A stretch of DNA of 64,000 bases from an uncultured Solobacterium sp. (GTDB lineage Bacteria; Bacillota_I; Bacilli_A; Erysipelotrichales; Erysipelotrichaceae): NCBI GenBank assembly GCA_900546285.1, contig URCJ01000002.1, forward strand, positions 32,029-96,028. Direction: 5' to 3'. A model generated the notes under the pieces. It did no database searches, was not told the origin of the DNA, and saw only the letters and a list, made by a program, of their open reading frames with translations. Shown piece after piece: positions 32,778 through 41,601 of the stretch (positions are counted from its first letter, which is position 1; the number at the start of each line of letters is the position of its first letter). A program made the translations under genes and the position numbers.

Positions 32778-34275
32778 CCAATAATTCCCTACCTTTCATT
32801 AACTGAACATCTTTACTTAAATCCAAACTCTTGGTCTCAATAACCTTAGATATAATAGCTACATAAGTATCTCTGTCTAGTGTAGATTCGAGCCCGTCAG
32901 ATTCGAGCCCAGATTCGAGCCCAGATTCGAGCCCGTACTCTTCCTTAAACTCAATCAACGCATCTCTAGTACTATAATCAAAATAACCATCAAAACGTTC
33001 TATATCATAACCTAAGTAATCCAAGGCATATTGCATAATATTGGTATAAGTAGAAACTGAATCATATTTATAAGACTCACCATCAAAATTAACACCAGTA
33101 AAACTTAAAGCCTTATGATTTTCAATCTCCACATCAGGAGTGATACCCACGCCATTAATGGAAGTACCATTAGGACTTGTCCAATAAGCTACTGTAAGCT
33201 TAATAGAACTACCATCACTAATATTAAACTTAGACTGCATAACACCCTTACCATAAGTCTTAGTACCCACAATAGTCACATTGTCCAATCCTTCTTTTAA
33301 AGCCATTGTCAACACTTCAGAAGCACTAGCGGTATAGTTATTAGTCAAAATCACAAAATCCTTAAAATTATCATAATATGCATTGGAAATTGTATAATCT
33401 GTATCCTTCTTCTTAGAAGTGTAATTCTTATGCATAACCACTTTATCCTTGCCTAAGAACAAACCCGCAATCTCCTGCACTGCCGTCTCATAACCACCGG
33501 TATTATCCCTTAAGTCAATAATAATCTTTGAACAATCCTTATACTCATTCAAATATTCGATACATTCATTACCACTATTAACCCCAAAAGACATAAGCTC
33601 TAAATAAACAGTATCATCATCAAGCTTCCTTGCATAAACTGTCTGCTCAAAACTTCCTCTTACTGCTGTTATATCAATAAGTTCACTATCTCTTTTAATA
33701 GTAAACTCAACAACACTACCCTCTTCTCCTAGAACCAAAGACTTAACCTCATCACTAGTCTTGCCTTCTAATTCAGTTCCATTAACAGAAACAAGAATAT
33801 CACCAGCCTTAAAACCAGCCATCTCTGCAGGAGAATTCTTATAAACCCTAGTTATCACAAAAGAACCAGGCACATAAGTAACTCCAATGCCAACATAAGA
33901 CATATTAATTTGATTATTATAATAATCAGAAGCCTCAACACTAGACATATACATCGTATAAGGATCATCACTAAAAGTAGTCATACCCAAATAAGCTTGA
34001 TTATCTAACAACTTATCCAAGTCATCATAATCATCCCTATACAACCAATTATTCTTAATAATCTTCTTTATCTCATCAGACTTAGAATAAGCCTCATTTT
34101 GTTTATTAGTTAGTAATTCATTAGCTAAAACACCAAGCGCAATGCCAACCACAAACAAGACAACACAAAGAATAATCAACGCCTTACGTTGTTTCTTCTG
34201 TTTCTCAACAAGAATTCGCTCTTCTCCCAAAGGCTCCTTCTTCAATTTAATTCTAACTGTATTCTCTTTTTCCAT
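32770..34275 (-). CDS. S41 family C-terminal processing peptidase (CtpA-like)
   Basis: This 501-residue protein has an N-terminal membrane anchor (about residues 30-55), then a PDZ domain (ITRVYKNSPAEMAGFKAGDI), then the S41 protease core with the Ser in NNYTASASEVLTMA and the Lys in TYGKGVMQSKF. The C-terminus is a peptidoglycan-binding-like domain (YFDYSTRDALIEFKEEYG). Such enzymes trim exported proteins or hydrolase regulators outside the membrane. A four-fold in-frame GLES repeat is inserted near the C-terminus. It lies 6 bp downstream of the M23 gene in the ftsEX operon, where it may regulate the hydrolase. Confidence 0.93.
   Translation of the reverse strand: MEKENTVRIKLKKEPLGEERILVEKQKKQRKALIILCVVLFVVGIALGVLANELLTNKQNEAYSKSDEIKKIIKNNWLYRDDYDDLDKLLDNQAYLGMTTFSDDPYTMYMSSVEASDYYNNQINMSYVGIGVTYVPGSFVITRVYKNSPAEMAGFKAGDILVSVNGTELEGKTSDEVKSLVLGEEGSVVEFTIKRDSELIDITAVRGSFEQTVYARKLDDDTVYLELMSFGVNSGNECIEYLNEYKDCSKIIIDLRDNTGGYETAVQEIAGLFLGKDKVVMHKNYTSKKKDTDYTISNAYYDNFKDFVILTNNYTASASEVLTMALKEGLDNVTIVGTKTYGKGVMQSKFNISDGSSIKLTVAYWTSPNGTSINGVGITPDVEIENHKALSFTGVNFDGESYKYDSVSTYTNIMQYALDYLGYDIERFDGYFDYSTRDALIEFKEEYGLESGLESGLESDGLESTLDRDTYVAIISKVIETKSLDLSKDVQLMKGRELLGG
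32884..32934 (-). repeat. 12-bp tandem repeat (four copies) in the S41 gene
   Basis: AGATTCGAGCCC occurs at 32884, 32899, 32911 and 32923 (plus strand), with GTC between the first and second copies. On the coding strand it encodes repeated Gly-Leu-Glu-Ser. It is much more G+C-rich than its surroundings. A 12-mer differing at one base is repeated at 53745-53768. Confidence 0.9.
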
Positions 34276-34281
34276 AACTCA

Positions 34282-35616
34282 TCAAGGCAAATAATTAGCC
34301 CCATTCAAACGACAAGGCGCCCCCCTGTTCTCACAAGTAGTACTCAAACCAGCGCTACCCCAGCCACAATTGAACGACTTAGAATAGCTACCATTATTAA
34401 GCATATCAATATAAGTAGCCAAATCACTATTATCTCCATCACCCAACAAGAACATCTCAATATGACAATGCGGACCAGTAGAATTACCAGAACTACCAGC
34501 CAAAGCCAACTGAGTACCCCTTGTCACAACACCAGTTCCAATCAAAGAACCGCTATATAAATGAGAGAAAGTAAGTGCATAAACCTTACCATTAACACTA
34601 CATAAGAAATAGATTTGGTTACCACCATATGAGACACCACCACCGGCACCACCACACGAATTGCCCAAATAACCCCAAGTAGGACAATTATCATCGGAAA
34701 TAACCACAACACCATCAGCAGGTGCCACAATTCTTGAGCCAACACTAACCGCATAATCCACACCCAAGTGAACACCACCGCCAAAGCTTGCAGGATAATA
34801 TGGGAAATTAGCTGAAATACTAGAACCAGGTACTGGCGATATAAAACCACTCTGTGGATCTAATTGATTAAGTTCATCTAAACTCAACTTAATATTCGCA
34901 ATTAACTTAGTCTGCTCATCCAATTGGTTTTGATATTCCGCAATAATATCACTAGCCTCATTATAAGCAATCATAGCCTGTTGATTCTTATATTCAGCCT
35001 CATTAGACTTAATCTCTAAATCAGTCATCTTATTATCTAATTCTTGCTTAGATGAATCGAGCTCTGCCTTTTCCTTATTCAAAGACTCGATAACGTCCTC
35101 AAGTTCCTTACGATCCTGTTGTTCTTTGGCATTAATAGCCTCAATACCATATAGTCTTCTAAGCATATCCGCAAAACCATTAGAACCCAACAAGAAATCT
35201 AGAAGAGGCGAAAAATGCATTGTACCCTGTGACAAAGACATACGAGACAATACTCTTGTATTAAGCTCGGAAACAAGTTGCTCCTTCTCCTCAATACTTT
35301 TAGTAAGCTCCTCAATCTTAGCAGTCAACTCCTCAATCTGAGGCTTAAGTTCTGCAATCTGTTCATTCAAAGCTTCAGCTTCCTTAGCCCACTCTGACGC
35401 CAATTTCCAATATTCCTCTTGATTACTCTTGGCATTATCTATCTCATTTTGAAGACACTGTTGCTTCTTCTTTGCGTTATTAAGCTTACAAGTCTTATCA
35501 TTCTCATCACAATCTGAATAATCACAATCCCCCGCCATTACAGTAACTGTCTTGTAATTAATAGTGCATAAGACCATACAAAAAACTAAACACAAAGAAA
35601 ATATATTCTTTCTCAT
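34282..35616 (-). CDS. Coiled-coil M23 (LytM) peptidoglycan hydrolase, FtsEX-associated
   Basis: The start is the ATG at 35616 (ATGA overlap with ftsX, AAGGAGC upstream), giving 444 residues. A signal peptide (KNIFSLCLVFCMVLCTI) is followed by about 200 residues of coiled coil and then an intact LytM domain: VHLGVDYAVSVG has the zinc His-x-x-x-Asp, and TGPHCHIEMF the His-x-His. This is the EnvC/RipC layout, in which FtsEX movement frees the hydrolase to cut septal cross-links. Being directly downstream of ftsX supports that role strongly. Unlike E. coli EnvC, the catalytic residues are present. Confidence 0.92.
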   Translation of the reverse strand: MRKNIFSLCLVFCMVLCTINYKTVTVMAGDCDYSDCDENDKTCKLNNAKKKQQCLQNEIDNAKSNQEEYWKLASEWAKEAEALNEQIAELKPQIEELTAKIEELTKSIEEKEQLVSELNTRVLSRMSLSQGTMHFSPLLDFLLGSNGFADMLRRLYGIEAINAKEQQDRKELEDVIESLNKEKAELDSSKQELDNKMTDLEIKSNEAEYKNQQAMIAYNEASDIIAEYQNQLDEQTKLIANIKLSLDELNQLDPQSGFISPVPGSSISANFPYYPASFGGGVHLGVDYAVSVGSRIVAPADGVVVISDDNCPTWGYLGNSCGGAGGGVSYGGNQIYFLCSVNGKVYALTFSHLYSGSLIGTGVVTRGTQLALAGSSGNSTGPHCHIEMFLLGDGDNSDLATYIDMLNNGSYSKSFNCGWGSAGLSTTCENRGAPCRLNGANYLP

Positions 35617-36509
35617 CGTTTGCTCCTTAATAGTCTTGAAACACTCAAATAAGAACCAATAAAACCTACTAAAATACCTAGTACCAACAAACCACCACAT
35701 AAGTAATATAAGAAAGGTTGTGGACTAACTAAAGTAAATACACCAAGTAAATTACCACCTGAAGTATTGAATACATATAAATAGAAACCAACCATTGCCG
35801 CAATTGGAATTATCGAACCAAGAACACCTATAATAATACCCTCTACCAAGAAAGGCCCTCTAATATAACTATTCTTAGCACCAACATTCTTCATAATCCA
35901 AATTTCAGTATCACGAGCTCTAATAGTAATAGAAATCGTATTATAGATTAAATAAACAGCCAACACTGATAAAGAAACTACTAAAATACCACCAAAGAAT
36001 CTAACCTTATCCAAACCATCAATCAACAAATAAGTATTACTACCACCATCATGTACTGAATCAATACCATTGATTGCCTCTACACTCGCCTTAACATTTT
36101 GAAGTTTGTCGCCATCCTCAACACTAATTAAAAAAGCATCATGGAAAGGATTTTGATCACGATAAAGCTCATTAAATTCCTTCATATCAGGATACATGTT
36201 TACATAAAAAGTAAACTCGTCATCCTTGCTACGATACTCAACGCTCTTAACACCATCAACACTCTCAATTTGACTCTTTAAAGTATCAACAGTAGCACTA
36301 GAATCAATATCATAGCTAATTAAAGCACTAAGAGAAATTGAACCCTCAATATCCTTAGTAATTACATTCAAATTATAAGTAAGTATCAAGAAGAAACCTA
36401 CCAACAACAGAGTAATTGTAACTGTGGCAATACTGCTGGCAGCCATACCAAAGTGTCTACCAACACCCACAAAGCCCTCTTTTACATGTCTAAAAAAACG
36501 ACGGAACAT
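35613..36509 (-). CDS. ftsX: Cell-division ABC transporter permease FtsX
   Basis: In this 298-residue protein a cytoplasmic start (FRRFFRHVKEGFVGVGRH) leads into a first membrane helix, then an extracellular domain of about 120 residues with the FtsX core (VKSVEYRSKDDEFTFYVNMY), then three more helices. It does not transport solute but passes FtsE ATPase movement to a cell-wall hydrolase outside. It overlaps ftsE by 1 bp and the M23 gene by 4 bp, so the three are translationally coupled. Confidence 0.97.
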   Translation of the reverse strand: MFRRFFRHVKEGFVGVGRHFGMAASSIATVTITLLLVGFFLILTYNLNVITKDIEGSISLSALISYDIDSSATVDTLKSQIESVDGVKSVEYRSKDDEFTFYVNMYPDMKEFNELYRDQNPFHDAFLISVEDGDKLQNVKASVEAINGIDSVHDGGSNTYLLIDGLDKVRFFGGILVVSLSVLAVYLIYNTISITIRARDTEIWIMKNVGAKNSYIRGPFLVEGIIIGVLGSIIPIAAMVGFYLYVFNTSGGNLLGVFTLVSPQPFLYYLCGGLLVLGILVGFIGSYLSVSRLLRSKR

Positions 36510-37306
36510 TATTTATCATCCTCCATCAACTTTAAACTCTCAATATCACCCAAGCTAATAGTCTCTGTATCAGCCTTATCAATTGTAGTCCTTACATCAC
36601 AAATACCATCAGCCTTATCCCTGACAATATGACCATTCTTAATCTCAATAGTACGCTTAGGATGTTTTCTAACAGTCTCAATATCATGAGTAACTATAAT
36701 GATAGTTGTCTTCTCCTCACGATTAATCTTCTCAAACAACTTAATTATTTCATTACTCTTCTTAGGATCTAGATTACCAGTAGGCTCATCCGCAATAAGA
36801 ATCTTAGGCTTATTGGCTATAGCCCTGGCAATAGCTGTACGCTGTTGTTGACCACCTGAAACCTCACTAGGAAAAGAATTAGACTTATCAGATAAGCCAA
36901 CAAGTTTTAATACTTCTCTAACTCTAGGTCTTAATTTATCCTTTGGAGTATCTACTACCTCCATCGCATAAGCAACATTTTCAAACACAGTCTTTTTTGG
37001 TAATAAACGGAAATCTTGGAAAACAACACCAATATTACGACGATACAAAGGAACCTTACGTTTCTTTAGTTTCCCTACATCAACAATGCTATTCTTAGCC
37101 TTCTTATCTAAGCTAATGCCACTTACAGTGACTCTTCCACTAGTAGGAACCTCCTCACCATCTAGAATCTTAATCATTGTTGACTTACCAGAACCTGTTT
37201 CACCAATAATATAAACAAATTCACCGTCATTGATATCTAAAGAAATATCATATAACGCATGAGTACCATTCTTATAGGTCTTAGCAACTTTTTCAAACTT
37301 AATCAT
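36509..37306 (-). CDS. ftsE: Cell-division ATP-binding protein FtsE
   Basis: This ABC ATPase has Walker A GETGSGKSTM, signature VSGGQQQRTAIARAI and Walker B ILIADEPTGNLD, with IIVTHD as the switch His. At 265 residues it is about 35 longer than usual: a polar tail after the normal end (from about residue 230) contains DGICDVRTTIDKADTETIS, and an extra KKAKNSIVDVGKLKKRKVP segment lies near residue 75. TATAAT (37315-37320) lies 8 nt before the ATG with no Shine-Dalgarno, so the operon probably starts with a leaderless or near-leaderless mRNA. Confidence 0.97.
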   Translation of the reverse strand: MIKFEKVAKTYKNGTHALYDISLDINDGEFVYIIGETGSGKSTMIKILDGEEVPTSGRVTVSGISLDKKAKNSIVDVGKLKKRKVPLYRRNIGVVFQDFRLLPKKTVFENVAYAMEVVDTPKDKLRPRVREVLKLVGLSDKSNSFPSEVSGGQQQRTAIARAIANKPKILIADEPTGNLDPKKSNEIIKLFEKINREEKTTIIIVTHDIETVRKHPKRTIEIKNGHIVRDKADGICDVRTTIDKADTETISLGDIESLKLMEDDK

Positions 37307-37369
37307 ACCTAAATATTATACAATATTATCTTTTTAATCTATAATTAAGGTAACAGGAGGTAAATCCCT

Positions 37370-37693
37370 ATGAAACTTATTTTAGCTATCGTATCTAACG
37401 ATGACTCTGCTTCAGTAAGCGCCTCATTGAACAATAACTCATTTCAAGTTACCAAACTAGCAACAACAGGTGGTTTCCTATCATTAGGTAACACTACACT
37501 AATTGTTGGATGTGAAGATGATCAAGTAGATCACGCAATTGAAATCATTGGAAAAGAATCAAAAAGAAGAACCGAAATTGCCCCATCTACTGCATCATTC
37601 ATGTCTGGTGAATTCTCACCAATGCCAATCGAAGTAACCGTTGGAGGTGCTACAATCTTCGTACTTGACGTAGACAAGTTCATGAAACTTTAA
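37370..37693 (+). CDS. darA: Cyclic-di-AMP receptor, PII-like (DarA/PstA)
   Basis: This 107-residue protein starts MKLILAIVSNDDS and has KLATTGGFLSLGNTTLIVG and FMSGEFSPMPIEVTVGGATIFVLD, the hallmark blocks of DarA, whose loops hold c-di-AMP between trimer subunits. DarA's downstream target is not settled. A strong AGGAGGT ribosome site precedes the ATG. It is divergent from ftsE and ends at a bidirectional terminator. Together with the DarB-like CBS protein it shows that c-di-AMP signalling operates in this organism. Confidence 0.96.
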   Translation: MKLILAIVSNDDSASVSASLNNNSFQVTKLATTGGFLSLGNTTLIVGCEDDQVDHAIEIIGKESKRRTEIAPSTASFMSGEFSPMPIEVTVGGATIFVLDVDKFMKL

Positions 37694-37715
37694 AAGACAA
37701 CCTAAGTTGTCTTTT
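37692..37715. terminator. Bidirectional terminator between darA and the pilus operon
   Basis: A perfect 10-bp stem AAAAGACAAC / GTTGTCTTTT with loop CTAA. It ends 2 nt from the sortase stop on the other strand. Confidence 0.8.
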
Positions 37716-37716
37716 A

Positions 37717-38289
37717 TTATTCACATCTTATCGTATACCTACTTAAATTATCATAAGTACACATAAACAAAGTCAAAGGCCAACCATTAAGCATTCCATC
37801 AACATCATCACCATCCAACACTTCAATAGTACTTACATGATATTCAAACACATTACCAACTACATCAGTAAACACTATCAAATCACCTTCTTTTAACTTA
37901 TTTAACTTATTAAACTGTGCCCTACTATTATGTCCTGCAATGACCATATTATTTGTATAAGCACTACCAGAATACCTACAAGGAGCTTTCTTTAACAATT
38001 CATCTGACCAATCGCTAAGTATTGGAAGTCTTAAACCTAAACTAGAAATCTCTAAAATCCCAATACAAGAAAGCCCATCCACATCTACTTCAGGCATATC
38101 CATATCAGGATTTAAAACATAATCTGGTACTTCCAATATAGTTTCACCTACAATTTGATTATCATAAGCCTCAATAAGTTTATTTTGACTATTAATGCTA
38201 ATCCTATCATCAATCAAATTATTAACACTAATTATCAAAGCCAACACTAAACAAAATATTCCTGCAAAAGTAAACAACTTACTTTTCAT
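37717..38289 (-). CDS. Second sortase of the pilus operon
   Basis: The start is the ATG at 38289 (GGAAGAAG upstream), giving 190 residues. After an N-terminal membrane anchor, the sortase barrel has the catalytic His in VIAGHNSRAQFNKL, the Cys in LFMCTYDN and the Arg in SRYTIR. Class is uncertain: it lacks the class C lid and C-terminal membrane helix, and is closest in outline to housekeeping or class D-type enzymes. It probably anchors the finished pilus or the minor pilin to the wall. It overlaps the minor pilin gene by 11 bp. Confidence 0.88.
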   Translation of the reverse strand: MKSKLFTFAGIFCLVLALIISVNNLIDDRISINSQNKLIEAYDNQIVGETILEVPDYVLNPDMDMPEVDVDGLSCIGILEISSLGLRLPILSDWSDELLKKAPCRYSGSAYTNNMVIAGHNSRAQFNKLNKLKEGDLIVFTDVVGNVFEYHVSTIEVLDGDDVDGMLNGWPLTLFMCTYDNLSRYTIRCE

Positions 38290-39103
38290 GTCTTCTTCCA
38301 ATCAACAAACAAGTAAAACCCACAATCACAAGAAAAGGAACTGGCCACCACAATTGCCCTGTTAAAGGTAATTTATCAAAAACACTGGCATTTTCCACTA
38401 TTCCACCATCATTAGTAACAGTAACAGTATTACCACTCCTGCTAAGTCCAACAGTATAGCCACTTGGCACATTATCCTCTATAACATCATAAGTATATGT
38501 ACTATCCAAACCATTCCAAGTAAAAGAGAAATGATTTAATTTATTCAATTCCTGTTTATCATAAACAACGCCATCCCTTAATAAAGTTACTTCGATACTA
38601 CTAGGACGACTATCAACATTATCATTTTTCCAAACCTTTAATACATGTAAATTAATTGGTTCACTTCCCTTTAAAACCCTATCATACTTTAGATCAACAA
38701 CAAGCTCACTTTCTAAATTAACTAAAGTTACCTGTGGACTATAAGTATAAGTACCATCATCAATTGGTTTAACACTGATTAAATATAATCCTTTTTCTAA
38801 ACCATTAAAATAAACCTTATTATCAACGCCACTAGTTGCATACCCATCAGCACTTATATTGTCCACCTTAATATAATTAGCTAGCGCATTAGCACATGCT
38901 TGTAAATCGCCATCCAAAGAAACAGGATAGCCATCATATGGACTAACTAAACCATTATCATCAGCTATTCTATAGACGCTAACTTCCATACCACTTAATG
39001 GACACTCAACAACAAGATTACAACTACTAGCATGTACACTTACACTACAAGTTATAAGCATTATAAAAGAAAGCAACAAAACCATTACCCTATTTCTTCT
39101 CAT
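38279..39103 (-). CDS. LPxTG minor pilin with Cna-B domain
   Basis: The start is the ATG at 39103 (AGAGGAT upstream), giving 274 residues with a clear signal peptide. A Cna-B-type domain (LHVLKVWKNDNVDSRPSSIE, then YDVIEDNVPSGYTV with the isopeptide Glu) precedes a sorting signal LPLTGQLWWP, a hydrophobic stretch and an RRHEK tail. It is probably the base or wall-linking pilin. It lies between the two sortases and overlaps the class C sortase by 14 bp. Confidence 0.88.
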   Translation of the reverse strand: MRRNRVMVLLLSFIMLITCSVSVHASSCNLVVECPLSGMEVSVYRIADDNGLVSPYDGYPVSLDGDLQACANALANYIKVDNISADGYATSGVDNKVYFNGLEKGLYLISVKPIDDGTYTYSPQVTLVNLESELVVDLKYDRVLKGSEPINLHVLKVWKNDNVDSRPSSIEVTLLRDGVVYDKQELNKLNHFSFTWNGLDSTYTYDVIEDNVPSGYTVGLSRSGNTVTVTNDGGIVENASVFDKLPLTGQLWWPVPFLVIVGFTCLLIGRRHEK

Positions 39104-39998
39104 GTAGTAACATCCTCTTTGTTCTTTCATAATCCTCATGTCTTTTCTTCTTATATAGTTTAATAATCAATACAGCTAAACAATACACCACCAACAACAG
39201 TAAACTAACACAGGTTATCACAAGATATTTATTCACCTTAATCGCATCAGAAGTAACCCTTGTACCATCAATAGTCATATTCTCAATCCTATGACCCCTT
39301 ATAAGCAACCTATGAGTATTAATACCATAGGGAGTACAAGTAACAAGCGTACAATAATCTTTTCCCTCTTCAATAGCCAAGGCACTATAATCTTCAGGCT
39401 CCACAATAAGAATCTGATCAACCTCATATGTTAACATCTCATCATAGGCATGTAACATAAACACATCGCCAACAACCAACTTATCTATATCAGTAAACAA
39501 CTTAGCACTAGGAAGTCCTCTATGTCCTGACAAGACACAATGCGTACTCTCACCACCTACTGGTAATGAACTGCCCTCTATATGTCCTATACCTACTTGT
39601 AATACCGATTCATCTACACCATGATAGATAGCTAACTTTAAACGAAGCTCAGGAATAGTGATATAGCCCATCATTCCATTGTCATCTACACTTAAAATAT
39701 TACGATACAATTCATTATCACTAGGACTAGGACTAAACCTTCTACCGTTATCAACTAACCCAGAATTATACGATATAGCCCTATCCAATTCAGCAAGCTT
39801 CTCACTATCATCCATCTTTTCAATTCTTTCAGTATAATCAACAACAGCCTGTGTTTGATGCTGAGCATTCCAATAATTACTTACCGTTGGATATAACAGT
39901 AAGGACAAGCCTGTAATAAAAGTAATACATAAAATAATTGTACTTATATGCTTCCTCAAAACTACAGCTCCTCTCCTTAATGTTGTATTAGGAGACAA
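39090..39998 (-). CDS. Class C (pilus) sortase
   Basis: This enzyme builds pili by joining pilin subunits. LSGHRGLPSAKLFTDIDKL carries the catalytic His, TLVTCTPYGINTHRLLIRG the Cys and Arg, and FSPSPSDNELYRNILS covers the class C lid region; two membrane segments flank the barrel. No ATG fits. TTG at 39998 follows a perfect GGAGGTGAT site and is preferred; TTG at 39959 also has a good site (GGAGAGGAG). The coordinates assume the first. It follows the backbone pilin gene. Confidence 0.9.
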   Translation of the reverse strand: MSPNTTLRRGAVVLRKHISTIILCITFITGLSLLLYPTVSNYWNAQHQTQAVVDYTERIEKMDDSEKLAELDRAISYNSGLVDNGRRFSPSPSDNELYRNILSVDDNGMMGYITIPELRLKLAIYHGVDESVLQVGIGHIEGSSLPVGGESTHCVLSGHRGLPSAKLFTDIDKLVVGDVFMLHAYDEMLTYEVDQILIVEPEDYSALAIEEGKDYCTLVTCTPYGINTHRLLIRGHRIENMTIDGTRVTSDAIKVNKYLVITCVSLLLLVVYCLAVLIIKLYKKKRHEDYERTKRMLLHEKK

Positions 39999-40030
39999 TA
40001 GATAACCATCACCTCCCAATACATTAATAA

Positions 40031-41524
40031 TTATTTAGCATTCTTCTTAGTAATCAACAATACACCTGAACCAATTAACAATGCAGCACCTACTATATAC
40101 ATCATAGTTGTACCTACACCACCTGTTGATGGTAATACTACACCTGTTCTATTTTCAATTTTAACCAAATTTTCAGTAGTAGTAATATCTGTACCAGTGC
40201 CTGCAGCTCCTTGTTCCTTATATGTAACACCACCATTTTCATCAATAGTGATTTCGATAGGTTTATTTAATTTATTGTAACCACTTGGGGCAACAGTTTC
40301 TGTTAAATAATAAGTTCCAGCAACTAAGCCTTTGATTGTAATCTTACCATTTGTTGGAGTTACAAATTCAGTTACACCATTGGCATATACTTCATATGCA
40401 TCACCTCTACGATAAGTATTATCATCAATTCTTATTAGTTTTATATCGATATTTGTACTGGTAGTTAATTTGAACTTTGCGCCAGCAAGGTTAACAACCG
40501 TATCATCATTTGCATTCTTTCCAAACTTATATAGAGGTATTTGGTATGTCTTTACAATTGCAGTATCACTATTAGATTCAGCATTATTATTTCCATATAC
40601 AACCCATGCAGTATTTTTGTTGTTTTCAGTTAAAATCTCGGCATCTTCAGTTACTTTACTATGGTAAGAAACAACTATTTCTTTACCAGCAACTAATTCA
40701 TTAGATTTTAAAAATTTAATATGGAATGTACATCCATCTGTTAATGATGCTGCATCTGTGACAATCTCATAGAAATCACCTGCATTTTTAGTGGCACCGT
40801 CATATATAACTTGAAACGTAGAGTCAACTATTTTTAATCCATTAGTTTCCTTATCATGCAACACATAGTTCTCTGCACCTTCACCTACAGTTATTGTGGT
40901 TTTAAACCAAGCGATTCCGCCAATATCAGCACTTACTTTATCATGATAATTAGTAGCATCATAAGATACTTCCTTCTTTACTGTAGGAGCAATATTTTTT
41001 TCTTGAATAGTAACATCAGCGCTTAAAGTATTAAGAGAACATAATACACCGGCACTAGAATCAACTAGATAGTAACCCATGTCTAAGTTTGTAAATTCTA
41101 CAGTTGAAGTTGTTGTACCACCTGTAGCCGCTGGAGCAACTTTAGAATCTGTTGGAATAATTGTTGTATGCGTCTTTACATAGTTTAAAGCAGCTTTCGC
41201 GAAATCTTTTGCGGTTTCATCAGTAAATAAAGTTGTTTTCTTAACGATTCCCATGTCCTCATCAACAATCTCTAAATACTTTTGTCCTTCAGTATCATTT
41301 TTAATAAAATCTTTCCAATCATTGCTAGTAAGTTTGTAAGCATAAAGACCGCTAGTAGGATCATAACTTTCCAACTCCAAAATTTTGTAAATTTTATACT
41401 CTTGTCCAGGAATTGCATTATTAATTGTAATCTTTCCAGTATCAGCAGCAAACACCATAGTAGTAGCAGACAATACCATCATAAACGCAAATAGTATTGT
41501 AGTAAGTTTTTTAATCAGTTTCAT
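40031..41524 (-). CDS. Backbone pilin (isopeptide-forming LPxTG fimbrial protein)
   Basis: This 497-residue protein has a signal peptide (LTTILFAFMMVLSATTMVFA), a SpaA/FimA-like N-terminal domain (GKITINNAIPGQEYKIYKIL), further Ig-like domains, and a C-terminal Cna-B domain (FKLTTSTNIDIKLIRIDD, then GTYYLTETVAPSGYNKL with the isopeptide Glu). LPSTG is at 464-468, followed by a membrane helix and a KKNAK tail. Lys residues after IAPTV may serve as the pilin linkage. The next gene is the class C sortase, the usual pairing. The gap upstream (41525-41601) may hold a stronger ribosome site. Confidence 0.93.
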   Translation of the reverse strand: MKLIKKLTTILFAFMMVLSATTMVFAADTGKITINNAIPGQEYKIYKILELESYDPTSGLYAYKLTSNDWKDFIKNDTEGQKYLEIVDEDMGIVKKTTLFTDETAKDFAKAALNYVKTHTTIIPTDSKVAPAATGGTTTSTVEFTNLDMGYYLVDSSAGVLCSLNTLSADVTIQEKNIAPTVKKEVSYDATNYHDKVSADIGGIAWFKTTITVGEGAENYVLHDKETNGLKIVDSTFQVIYDGATKNAGDFYEIVTDAASLTDGCTFHIKFLKSNELVAGKEIVVSYHSKVTEDAEILTENNKNTAWVVYGNNNAESNSDTAIVKTYQIPLYKFGKNANDDTVVNLAGAKFKLTTSTNIDIKLIRIDDNTYRRGDAYEVYANGVTEFVTPTNGKITIKGLVAGTYYLTETVAPSGYNKLNKPIEITIDENGGVTYKEQGAAGTGTDITTTENLVKIENRTGVVLPSTGGVGTTMMYIVGAALLIGSGVLLITKKNAK

Positions 41525-41601
41525 TATTTTTCCCCTTTCCCTTCATTTGTTAATAATTTCTGATTTTTGTAATATTTAATGTCCATTACTAGACTTATCA
41601 C

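Noticed and set aside
38279..38301. TTG start for the second sortase
   Set aside because: GGAAGAAG is correctly spaced for the ATG at 38289, and the TTG would sit inside that site.
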